Below are positions 14,531-22,171 of a stretch of 26,083 bases of DNA, piece after piece (positions within the stretch are counted from its first letter, which is position 1; each line of letters opens with the position of its first letter). Position numbers and translations under genes: made by a program. The stretch covers positions 1 through 26,083 of the forward strand of contig JAUVYU010000001.1 in the NCBI GenBank assembly GCA_030602935.1. Reading direction: 5' to 3'. The stretch comes from Candidatus Bathyarchaeota archaeon (GTDB lineage: Archaea; Thermoproteota; Bathyarchaeia; TCS64). The notes beneath the pieces were generated by a model. That model saw nothing but the letters and a program-made list of their open reading frames with translations, ran no database searches and was not told where the DNA came from.

Positions 14531-16591
14531 ATGCTGATCCGAGAAGTCATACTTGAGAACTTCATGTCCTACGAGTACGCTCGCGTCCCCCTGAAGGAGG
14601 GCGTCAACGTGGTCATAGGGCCCAACGGATCAGGCAAGTCCAGCTTCCTCGTGGGCATCTGCGTCGCCCTCGGGGACACCTACACCGAGCGGTCGAAGAA
14701 GCTCAGCGACCTCATTCGGTGGGGGCAGGACCGCGCGAGGGTAACATTACTCTTGGATAACTCGGTCAGGGAGAATGGTCGGAGATCCATCCCTCGCTTC
14801 GACAGCGACTTCATCAGCCTCTCGCGGACCCTGAGGCGGGACGGCAAGTACGGGTTCGAGATCAACCAGAGGAGCGCCCAGAAGTACGAGGTCATGGATA
14901 TCCTCAGGGACCTGGGCTTCGACCCCAATAACATGCTCATCATCATGCATCAGAACATGCCTTCAAAGTTCGCTGCCCTCAGCCCCCAGGAGAAGCTGGT
15001 CAACCTGGAGGAGTCGGTGGGCTTCGAGACCTACAGGAGGGACATCCTCGAGGCGAAGAACAAGCTGAGCAGCATCCTCAGCGAGCAGGAGAGCCTCAAC
15101 GACCTCCTGGCTAGGGCTCAGGAGACCCTGGGCTACTGGCGGGAGCAGAACGACCGCCTCCAAGAGAAGAGGCAGCACCGGACGCGGTCCCTGTTCCTCC
15201 AACGGGAGATGGCTTGGAGCAGGGTAGCCGACCTGGAGAACAGCCTCAGCAGGCTCGAACAGGAGCTGAACAAGGCGGACTCCGACCTCAAAGAGGCCGA
15301 GGCCGAGATGGAGCAGCGCAGCCAGCAGGTCATCGACACCCAGGCCTTGCTGAGGAAGAATCGGGATAACTCTGTCCTCCTCGTCGAGAAACGGGTTGAG
15401 CTTGAGAGGACTGTGGGCATCTGCGAATATACCATCGGCAACTCGAAAGACAGGTTGACTCAGCTCGACAGTATGACCTCGACGTTCCAAGAGTCGAAGA
15501 GGCGCTTCGAGATCAGCGCCGAGGCCCTCAAGGAGCGGCTCAAGGACGGGCCAACCACCCTGGACGCTTACTTTAACCTTGTGAACGAGTTCGAGGAGAC
15601 CCAGACAGAGGCCTACGACTCCTGGCAGGGCGACCTCTCGAAGCAGCGCTCCGGGATAGAGACCTCCGTCGACTCCCTGAGCAAGAAGCTGAGCGAGGCG
15701 GACGCGGGCTTGAAGGATGTAATGGAGGAGATCGCGTTAACCAACGCCCGCATCGACGAGGCCAACGACAGGTACATCGACGGGCGCATCAGCATGGCCC
15801 TCCTCACGGATCGCAGGGGACGGCTCAAGAGTAGGATAGACGAGCTCAAGGCGGATATCGACAGGCTGAGGCGGGACCTCAACGACGCCGAGGCGGAGGC
15901 CCTGATCAAGGGTTCAAGGGTTGAGACGGGTCGCTCGTCGGATGACATCTTGGGGGAGATAAGGAAGGTCAGCGGGATACTATTGGGGTTGGCGAACGTC
16001 TCGGAGGACGCCGAGGCGATGTTCGAGTCATACTCCCAGACCTTCAAGGATCTCCAGGAGAAGGTTGAGCAGGTCAAGGAGAACCGTCGCAAGGTCATGG
16101 GCGAGATAGACGAGAGGACGAGGATGTGGGCCGAGGTGATGCGGGACCTCCTGGAGGAGGTGAACAGCCGCTACCAGAGCCTTCTCTTCATGCTCCAGGC
16201 CACCGGCGAGGTGAGGCTCATCAACACCCACGACATCGAGGCCGCCGGCGTCGAGATCTGGGTCGGCTTCAAGGGCGCTGAGCCGAGCAGGCTCGACCCC
16301 TACACCCACAGCGGCGGGGAGCGGAGCACGTCGGTGATGGCGTTCCTCCTCTCGCTGCAGCAGAACGTCCTCTCCCCCTTCAGGGCGGTGGACGAGTTCG
16401 ACCTCCACATGGACCCGAGGAACAAGGAGATCGTCTCAGAGTTCATTGTCAAGACCCTCGAAGACTCCAAAGGCCAGTACATGGCCATCACCCCAAGCCA
16501 GATCACCTTCAGGGGGCAGGACGTCCACGTCATCATGGTCCACAAGACCGAGGGAGTCTCCACGATCCGGATGGTAGAGGACATTGAGTGA
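14531..16591 (+). CDS. Short SMC-type ATPase with Smc5/6-like motifs
   Basis: A 686-residue chromosome-structure ATPase of the SMC/Rad50 superfamily. Walker A is GPNGSGKSS (30-38), the Q-loop region is IIMHQNMPSKFAALSPQEKL (137-156), the ABC signature is HSGGERSTS (593-601) and Walker B/D-loop is PFRAVDEFDLHMDPRN (616-631). The Walker B context and SGGERS signature resemble eukaryotic Smc5/Smc6 more than condensin-type SMC, which usually has SGGEK and a different Walker B. The arms are charged heptad-like helices from about 165 to 340 and 370 to 460, with a short apex near PTTLDAYFNL. True SMCs have about 1,150 residues with a hinge of about 150-200; here there is no room for one, and no CxxC zinc hook. 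The head should dimerise on ATP, and its partners are probably the two overlapping downstream genes. Confidence 0.85.
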   Translation: MLIREVILENFMSYEYARVPLKEGVNVVIGPNGSGKSSFLVGICVALGDTYTERSKKLSDLIRWGQDRARVTLLLDNSVRENGRRSIPRFDSDFISLSRTLRRDGKYGFEINQRSAQKYEVMDILRDLGFDPNNMLIIMHQNMPSKFAALSPQEKLVNLEESVGFETYRRDILEAKNKLSSILSEQESLNDLLARAQETLGYWREQNDRLQEKRQHRTRSLFLQREMAWSRVADLENSLSRLEQELNKADSDLKEAEAEMEQRSQQVIDTQALLRKNRDNSVLLVEKRVELERTVGICEYTIGNSKDRLTQLDSMTSTFQESKRRFEISAEALKERLKDGPTTLDAYFNLVNEFEETQTEAYDSWQGDLSKQRSGIETSVDSLSKKLSEADAGLKDVMEEIALTNARIDEANDRYIDGRISMALLTDRRGRLKSRIDELKADIDRLRRDLNDAEAEALIKGSRVETGRSSDDILGEIRKVSGILLGLANVSEDAEAMFESYSQTFKDLQEKVEQVKENRRKVMGEIDERTRMWAEVMRDLLEEVNSRYQSLLFMLQATGEVRLINTHDIEAAGVEIWVGFKGAEPSRLDPYTHSGGERSTSVMAFLLSLQQNVLSPFRAVDEFDLHMDPRNKEIVSEFIVKTLEDSKGQYMAITPSQITFRGQDVHVIMVHKTEGVSTIRMVEDIE

Positions 16592-17375
16592 CAGGGAGGG
16601 CAGGGCCCAGCTGGAGGGCGTGATAGCCATCTGTCGCTCCGTCTCCGAAGGAGCCCTCGACCCCTTCGCGGTGGACGTAGACTATGTCCTCTCCGTGATA
16701 AGGAGGCACTATCCCCAGGTGGCGTCCCTGGAGGAGTTCTGCCTCGACGCGTCAGCTATCAAGGAGCTGTCCAACGTGCTGGAGAAGCAGAACGATTGGA
16801 TCCAGCACCAGTCGACGACGCTCTACAAGGACCCCTTCATGCTCCAGCAGCAGCTCATGATGATGGACGTCAGCGCTGTCGCTGAGGCCTTCCTCAAGTC
16901 CTGGCACCCCGTCGTCGAGCTCGAGCAGATCTCAGTTAAAACACTTGGCGGAGCCCTCGGGTACTGGAGCGACCTCCTACCCATGGAGGAGAGGTGGGCG
17001 GAGGACCAAGTCAGCCCCGTCGACGCAGGCTCCGCAACGTGGCTGGAGGCCCAGGAGCTTGGGCTGATACCCCTGGAGGGCTTCTCGGAGACCATGGCAT
17101 CCTACTGGGCGGAGATGAAGGAAGTCTCAGAGGGGCAGGGGCGCATCCCCTACTGGGAATGGATCGGCAGGGAGACCTACCGGGAGACCCTGGTGAGGGC
17201 TTACATCACGTGCTACCTGGTGGGCTACGGATACGCCATCGTGGAGATGGACAGGTTCAGCGACAACGTCTACCTCACGCCCCTAGAGGAGCAGTCGGGC
17301 GCCGAGACGAACAAGATGATATCGTTGCCCGTAATGGTAGACTACGAGGAGTGGAGAAGATGGCGAGAAGGGTAA
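16584..17375 (+). CDS. Candidate kleisin-like partner of the SMC ATPase
   Basis: A 263-residue protein that I do not recognise by family; the role is inferred. The TTG at 16584 overlaps the last 8 bases of the SMC gene, so the two are translationally coupled. The N-terminal part GALDPFAVDVDYVLSVIRRH, followed by QVASLEEFCLDASAIKELSNVLEKQNDWI, is helical and loosely resembles the ScpA-type kleisin start (a Leu/Ile-rich helix bundle that grips the SMC neck). The C-terminal part (about 195-262, ETLVRAYITCYLVGYGYAIV, then EMDRFSDNVYLTPLEE) could be a small winged-helix-like end, as in kleisins that bind the SMC cap. The middle is rich in Trp, Gln and acidic residues and without enzyme motifs. Its place between SMC and a tandem winged-helix gene is the main argument. 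Confidence 0.5.
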   Translation: MSDREGRAQLEGVIAICRSVSEGALDPFAVDVDYVLSVIRRHYPQVASLEEFCLDASAIKELSNVLEKQNDWIQHQSTTLYKDPFMLQQQLMMMDVSAVAEAFLKSWHPVVELEQISVKTLGGALGYWSDLLPMEERWAEDQVSPVDAGSATWLEAQELGLIPLEGFSETMASYWAEMKEVSEGQGRIPYWEWIGRETYRETLVRAYITCYLVGYGYAIVEMDRFSDNVYLTPLEEQSGAETNKMISLPVMVDYEEWRRWREG

Positions 17376-17938
17376 GACGCTCAGATACAAGATACTCCAG
17401 GAAGGTCAAGGACGCAGTCCACCTCCTGTTCTTCAAGCACCACAGGCTCCCCGGCGTAAGGGGCTGGGAGCTACGGCAGGAGCTGGGAGCCGAGTGGCTC
17501 GACGTCATCGACGTCCTCGACAAGCAACTTAAACTCCTCGACCTCAAGGTCACGCGCGCCCTAGACGACCCCGACATCATCGAGCCCACGAGGGCTCAAC
17601 TAGCGGACGCCAGGTTCTACATCACCATGAGGGGCTCCGTCGACCAGAAGACCGCCAAGACGATAGGCTGGAGGATAGACGACATCGCCGGGCTGGCCGT
17701 GACAATCGCGTTCCTCATCTCAAGGCAGGGGAAGACCCCCCGCGTCGACGTCGAGAAGGCTCTCGCCGAGAAGCTTCCAGGCTGGCGGACGAAGATGAAC
17801 GTCGACAGGTACATAGCGGAGGGCTACCTCGGCGAGGACGAGAGCGGCAACCTCTACATCGACTGGAGGAGCAGGGCGGAGGTTGACCAGAAGCAGCTCG
17901 TGGACCTCGTCCTGGCCTTCGGACGCAAGCCCGCTTAG
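17360..17938 (+). CDS. Tandem winged-helix protein, candidate KITE (ScpB/Nse1/Nse3-like) subunit
   Basis: A 192-residue protein whose ATG overlaps the end of the previous gene by 16 bases, with GGAG just upstream as ribosome site. Open frame exists further upstream, but it lies antisense to nothing and inside the kleisin candidate in another frame, so 17360 is the start. The sequence suggests two winged-helix units. The first (about 14-92) is VKDAVHLLFFKHHRLPGVRGWELRQELGA... ending in a strand DARFYITMRG. The second (about 108-170) is GLAVTIAFLISRQGKTPRVD..., with YIAEGYLGEDESGNLYIDW as helix and wing. Two tandem winged helixes beside an SMC gene are the hallmark of KITE subunits (ScpB, MukE, Nse1/Nse3), which dimerise on the kleisin. 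The stop codon overlaps the convergent DUF2357 gene by four bases. Confidence 0.6.
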   Translation: MARRVRRSDTRYSRKVKDAVHLLFFKHHRLPGVRGWELRQELGAEWLDVIDVLDKQLKLLDLKVTRALDDPDIIEPTRAQLADARFYITMRGSVDQKTAKTIGWRIDDIAGLAVTIAFLISRQGKTPRVDVEKALAEKLPGWRTKMNVDRYIAEGYLGEDESGNLYIDWRSRAEVDQKQLVDLVLAFGRKPA

Positions 17939-20112
17939 CCCTCGAAGAGGAGGGCGCCCAGTAGCTCACGGAAGCTCCACTTGGAGCCCCCGGGAACAAG
18001 AGGGACAGCGTATACGTTCTCAGATAATGAGGGCCCCGCATCGGAGGGATGAACCACTACAACTAGGTTGTAGACATTCCTCAGCCTCTGAAGCTCGTGG
18101 ATACTTGAATCAAGCAGCGAGAAAGCTGTATCGAACAGAGGCCTGAAAGCGCACCTCATTGTTCTCCCGATCGAGTCTACAACCTCGAGATCGAGAAGCC
18201 TGCCTAACCCTGAGACATTCTGAGAGGTTGTCAATCTGACCGTGAACTCGCCATCACTCAACGTAATCCTCAGGTCATCCAGGTCAACAAACCCTCGGTC
18301 CCCGTCGAGGAGAAGAGTCGATTCTTCGTCTATCTGGAAGCCGATCCTCATGAATGACCTGACGATCTCGACCCCACACCACCTCTCATAGAGAAGTGAT
18401 GACCCGCCCATCTCGGGCAGCGAAGCCCGGATGTTGTATAGGGGTGGAGGCGTGTTCACGTCGTAGCTCTTCTTCATAGCGTAGAACCGGCCATAGTTGG
18501 GATGGGACGTGAGGACCTCCGTCTCGAGGGGCGGCTGCTGTGTGATCTCGACCTCATCTAGGAAGACAGCGGTACCTAGGTACCCCAGTATCTTACCCCT
18601 CAGCTCCTCGATCCCGGCGATGGTCTCCCGGTTTTTCGTCAGCACTTTCGCCCATCTAGCCGTCGCTGAGCTCCCTGAGAACTTTATCGCCCTGTTCAGG
18701 AGCGCCTCGATATCGGTGTTCACCTCTGAGACGGCGCCCAGCTGGGAGACCAGTCCCTGCAGGTGGGCCTTCAGCACCTTGTTCTCGAACGTGTCGTAGT
18801 TCCTTACGACGCCACTCTCGATGACGTTGATGGGGATCTCCTTGAGCAGCTCCCTAACCTCGGAGAACTCGCCATCAGTCTCTCCTTTTCGGACTAACAG
18901 CTCGTCAAGGATGGTCTTAGAGAGCTCCGGCTTGAGGCTATCCAACGAGCCCAGGGCCTTCCTCTCTGTCCTCTCGACCATCGCGTAATCGGGGTCCTCT
19001 GCTATCAGGTTGAGCACCGGTCCTAGCTCCATCCAGTGGTCCCTGATATGGTTGAGCCAGTCGGCGCTGCGCGCGCTGACCTCACCTTTGAGGACCGTGT
19101 AGACCATGTGGACGTACATGTCGGCGACCTCCTCGGCCATTATCCTTTGAAGTCTTTCATTGGATGAAGAATACCCGGCCTCCTTTCTCTCCTCTTTAAC
19201 TTGAGAACGTTCAGAGGGCGCTTCCCCCCTTCTATCTCCCTCCCTCCTGAGCAGGCCGATGAGCTGTTCCAGGGGGTCCCCGTTCTTCTCTAGGGCCTCT
19301 TCCGCTTCACGAGGAGTCCTGTCCTTCAGGTAGTCGGTCAGTGCGTCCATGAGCTCAGTTGTAGGTGACTTCTCGCTCTCAGGGGTCTGTGTCTGGCTCC
19401 TGATGTAGGCAGCCAGCGCGCCCACCAGCTCGTTGAGGGATGAGATGATGCCCTCTCTCGGCACATCTCCTGCCTCCTTCTTGAGCATTGTGACGAGGAG
19501 CTCGCACAGCTCGTCGAAGGCCGTCTTCTGGGGGCGGACCGCCTCGTACTGTGGCTGAGGTATCGCAGGTGGAGTAGGCCTGTACTGGAAGACGAGTCCC
19601 CTGCTCAACATGCGATCGATGATGCGGTCTATGAACTCGTCATCAGAGACGTCAACAGTTATCACGCGCCTCTCTGCCGGGAGTCCGGGGGCTGTGACCC
19701 TCATCCCTTCAACGGGAGGCGCCGCGACCTTGTCCGCTCCTGGCAGGACCGGCGGCCTCGCCTCAGGTATGATGACCTCCATCTCAGGAGGCTTCTCAAC
19801 CGTCGGAGTGGGCACGGTCACCTCGGCTTCCTCCTGCAGTAACAGCTCGTCGTCAGCAGCGTAGTACTGCTCCAGGATCTCGGCGCTGTGATCCCACCTC
19901 TTGTAGGAGTTGAGGCTGAGGATGATCTCGGCCTTGTCGACGTTGGCCTCGTCGGCGTCGTTGACGATGGCCATCTTGTCCTTGATCCGCCAGGCTGACT
20001 CGGCTGTGAAGAGGTTGAGTTCGTTGGGGAAGTACTTCAGGTCGATGAGGGAGTCTCCCCTGGTGACGTAGATGTACAGGTTCCCGCCGATCCTCGAATA
20101 GTATTTACCCAA
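17935..20112 (-). CDS. DUF2357 (McrC-like nuclease-associated) domain protein
   Basis: A 725-residue soluble protein, last of the four-gene archaeosortase operon. It starts with TTG immediately after the TAG of the preceding gene. Residues 1-95 are mixed alpha/beta, 100-150 are proline-rich and probably unstructured, and 155-320 are charged and helical. From about 430 it shows DUF2357-like signatures: VRNYDTFENKVLKAHL (437-451), SHPNYGRFYAMKK (536-548) and LLYERWCGVEIV (573-584). In that family these precede a PD-(D/E)XK nuclease core. In this protein a clear catalytic Asp...Glu-X-Lys is not visible in 600-700 (LLDGDRGFVDLDDL, then LLDLEVVDSIGRTMRC), so nuclease activity is doubtful. The reason for its place in an envelope operon is unknown. 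It converges with the SMC operon and overlaps it by four bases. Confidence 0.6.
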   Translation of the reverse strand: MGKYYSRIGGNLYIYVTRGDSLIDLKYFPNELNLFTAESAWRIKDKMAIVNDADEANVDKAEIILSLNSYKRWDHSAEILEQYYAADDELLLQEEAEVTVPTPTVEKPPEMEVIIPEARPPVLPGADKVAAPPVEGMRVTAPGLPAERRVITVDVSDDEFIDRIIDRMLSRGLVFQYRPTPPAIPQPQYEAVRPQKTAFDELCELLVTMLKKEAGDVPREGIISSLNELVGALAAYIRSQTQTPESEKSPTTELMDALTDYLKDRTPREAEEALEKNGDPLEQLIGLLRREGDRRGEAPSERSQVKEERKEAGYSSSNERLQRIMAEEVADMYVHMVYTVLKGEVSARSADWLNHIRDHWMELGPVLNLIAEDPDYAMVERTERKALGSLDSLKPELSKTILDELLVRKGETDGEFSEVRELLKEIPINVIESGVVRNYDTFENKVLKAHLQGLVSQLGAVSEVNTDIEALLNRAIKFSGSSATARWAKVLTKNRETIAGIEELRGKILGYLGTAVFLDEVEITQQPPLETEVLTSHPNYGRFYAMKKSYDVNTPPPLYNIRASLPEMGGSSLLYERWCGVEIVRSFMRIGFQIDEESTLLLDGDRGFVDLDDLRITLSDGEFTVRLTTSQNVSGLGRLLDLEVVDSIGRTMRCAFRPLFDTAFSLLDSSIHELQRLRNVYNLVVVVHPSDAGPSLSENVYAVPLVPGGSKWSFRELLGALLFEG

Positions 20113-20775
20113 CTACTTTTCCCTCCCTAACTCTCCGTTTATTATGTCGTCAAATATCCCCCTCTTGCTGACGGTCGGGGCCGTGTCTTCCTCGTCCTTC
20201 TCCGTTGGCTTCCTCAGAAGGAGGTTCTCGAAGGCGTAGTTCCAGAAGACGCCCATCCAGAGTAGGGTGAACAGGGTGCCCAGGTAGTCATGGAAGATGA
20301 TGGCCTGGAGGTACCCCGAGTTGTGGGCTAGAAGGGTTGGGATTAAGATTCTGAGTATGTTAATCAGGAACGTCCCCTCCAGCCCGATGAGCACCGTCAT
20401 GATCTTGCTCCTCCTGGTGTAGGGCCCCTGGAGCCCCGTCAGGAGAGTGAAGGCTAGGAGCACGAAGCTCTGCCAGCCGATGCAGTTCCAATTAATGTAT
20501 ATCCTGAGGGGTATCCAGGCCCCGGTCAGGTACAGGTTCGATCCGTTGATGGACGCAGGCACACCGAGTGTCTTCAGTAGGACTGCCACGATCCTCACGA
20601 TGAAGGGTGCAATGAAGCCTTGGATCAGGGCGACGAGCTGGAAGCTCTCCACCACCTTCGTCAGGAACTCGTTGAACGTCGTAACGAAAGGAAGGATTAT
20701 GAACGTTACAGAGGCGACTATGATTATCCTCTGGAAGACCTTCCCCTGGGCGCGCTGAACTATCCTATCACTCAT
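20113..20775 (-). CDS. Archaeosortase/exosortase-family membrane transpeptidase, short paralog
   Basis: A 220-residue multi-pass membrane protein with the exosortase/archaeosortase catalytic triad: Cys 98 in NWNCIGWQSFVLLAF, Arg 142 in NILRILIPTLLA and His 162 in FHDYLGTLF. Such enzymes cut C-terminally sorted proteins outside the membrane and attach them to lipid or another anchor. About six hydrophobic segments are visible (17-32, 46-68, 98-115, 124-147, 155-180), followed by a charged cytoplasmic tail of about 32 residues. It is closely similar in layout to the N-terminal 190 residues of the preceding gene (WNCxGWQSF, NIxRI/V, FHDYxxT), so the pair looks like a tandem duplication. Its start overlaps the previous gene by 8 bases. 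It lacks the external C-terminal domain of its paralog. Confidence 0.82.
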   Translation of the reverse strand: MSDRIVQRAQGKVFQRIIIVASVTFIILPFVTTFNEFLTKVVESFQLVALIQGFIAPFIVRIVAVLLKTLGVPASINGSNLYLTGAWIPLRIYINWNCIGWQSFVLLAFTLLTGLQGPYTRRSKIMTVLIGLEGTFLINILRILIPTLLAHNSGYLQAIIFHDYLGTLFTLLWMGVFWNYAFENLLLRKPTEKDEEDTAPTVSKRGIFDDIINGELGREK

Positions 20776-22171
20776 CCTGCTCTCTCCTCCGTTTCAGGGT
20801 CGCTCTCAGGTGACCGGAGATGTAGCTCGTTGTTGCGAAGAAGAGCGATACCTGAATCATTTTTTTCAGGTTCTCAGGGACGACCATCCCCGGAAGGTCG
20901 ATGTTCGAATGTCTCTCCGAGCTGTCGTATTCGAGTACGTACGTCATCTCCAGGTCGTCGTAGATGCTGATGCTCAGGCGGAGGGTGTGTCCGCTGTCGA
21001 ATACTTGCTCGTTGATGTAGCTCCCCGTGAACTGGAACTGCCTCATCTGCTTCCTGATCCTGATGTCGAAGTCCTCAGAGTTGACCAGGGTCGAACCGCC
21101 TGTCTCATCCACGTTGTACAGCTCGAAGCGTATCTGGGTATCGTAATTGTTCAGCTTCTCCGAGGTCATGAACTTCAGCCAGACTGTATAGATGATAGAG
21201 CCCTGCAGGCTGTAGTCGACACCAAGTGGACCATACAGATAGAAGTTCCACATCTCGTAGAACCCCGAGGAGCTGCTAGCATGGATGGCATCGCTGTAAG
21301 CCGATGGATTGAGCTGGGTGAACTCGGGCATCGTCATTATCCGGCTCGTTGAGATCGTGTTGACGGTTACAGGAGAAGTCAGGTGTTCGAAGCTCAGTAT
21401 CGTCTGGTCGACCCCGGTGGCCCTGACCGAAATGATGGCGACTCCGTTCAGGAAGGTCGCGAGGAGGATAATCACCATCGTCGCCAAGCCCATCGCCTTC
21501 TTGCCATAGATGAAGTCAGGCAGGAGCCCGATGAGGTCTAACCCTTTGAACGATGTCCTGATCCTCTCAAGCAGGGGCTTCTCGTCGTCCTCCGCCTTGT
21601 AGTCGAGGATGAAGTTCTGGGATAGATACCAGAAGCCGCTCAGCCAGATGAAGGTCAGGACCGTCGAGAAGTAGTCGTGGAAGGTTATGGCTGGCCCGTA
21701 CCCGCCGTTCAACAGGAGGAGGCACGTGGAGGTGACCCGGATGATATTCAGGATGACCACGCCCTCGATGCCGAGGACGACGCACTTAATCCTGCTTCCG
21801 AGGGTGTACTTTCCCTGGAGGATAGTGACAAGAGATATCGCTAGGAGTATGAAGCTCTGCCACCCGACGCAGTTCCAGACGATGTCCACCTCGTAGGGCA
21901 GACCACCGGTCATCATGTATATGCTAGATCCGCTTATGACCGTCTCTATCTTGAATACCTCCTCCAACACGGTGCCAGCGAGGCGAACCATGACCGGAAC
22001 CGCGTACTTCTCCAGTACCTTGTAGAGCCCTGAACCGAGGGCTAACTGGGTGAGGAGATCGTTGATGGTGGTAATGAGGGGTAGGATCGAAAGCCCCACC
22101 AGGGTGAACCAGATGAAGCCCTCGTACCGGGCTCCGAACTTTAGGAGGAACTCCTTCACTCGGTTAAGCAT
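20768..22171 (-). CDS. Archaeosortase/exosortase-family protein fused to an external beta domain
   Basis: A 467-residue protein. Residues 1-190 are an archaeosortase-like membrane domain with Cys 101 (VWNCVGWQSFILLA), Arg 145 (NIIRVTST) and His 165 (FHDYFST). A linker (191-226) leads to another membrane helix (about 227-249), then to a beta-rich domain outside the cell (about 250-425). It contains WNFYLYGPLGVDYSLQGSII and YVLEYDSSERHSNIDLPGMV, closely matching parts of the GT2 protein upstream. It ends with LPGMVVPENL, a weakly hydrophobic helix and a basic tail (LKRRREQDE), which resembles a sorting signal. The enzyme could itself be processed, or the domain may bind its substrate or glycan. 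The start overlaps the GT2 gene by 8 bases. Fusions like this are not something I recall from described archaeosortases. Confidence 0.8.
   Translation of the reverse strand: MLNRVKEFLLKFGARYEGFIWFTLVGLSILPLITTINDLLTQLALGSGLYKVLEKYAVPVMVRLAGTVLEEVFKIETVISGSSIYMMTGGLPYEVDIVWNCVGWQSFILLAISLVTILQGKYTLGSRIKCVVLGIEGVVILNIIRVTSTCLLLLNGGYGPAITFHDYFSTVLTFIWLSGFWYLSQNFILDYKAEDDEKPLLERIRTSFKGLDLIGLLPDFIYGKKAMGLATMVIILLATFLNGVAIISVRATGVDQTILSFEHLTSPVTVNTISTSRIMTMPEFTQLNPSAYSDAIHASSSSGFYEMWNFYLYGPLGVDYSLQGSIIYTVWLKFMTSEKLNNYDTQIRFELYNVDETGGSTLVNSEDFDIRIRKQMRQFQFTGSYINEQVFDSGHTLRLSISIYDDLEMTYVLEYDSSERHSNIDLPGMVVPENLKKMIQVSLFFATTSYISGHLRATLKRRREQDE

Noticed and set aside
14531..20112. Wadjet (JetABCD) plasmid-defence system
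   Set aside because: The SMC is far too short for JetC, gene order differs from the usual kleisin-first order, and no TOPRIM/Topo VI-like JetD is seen; the nearby DUF2357 protein is on the other strand in another operon.
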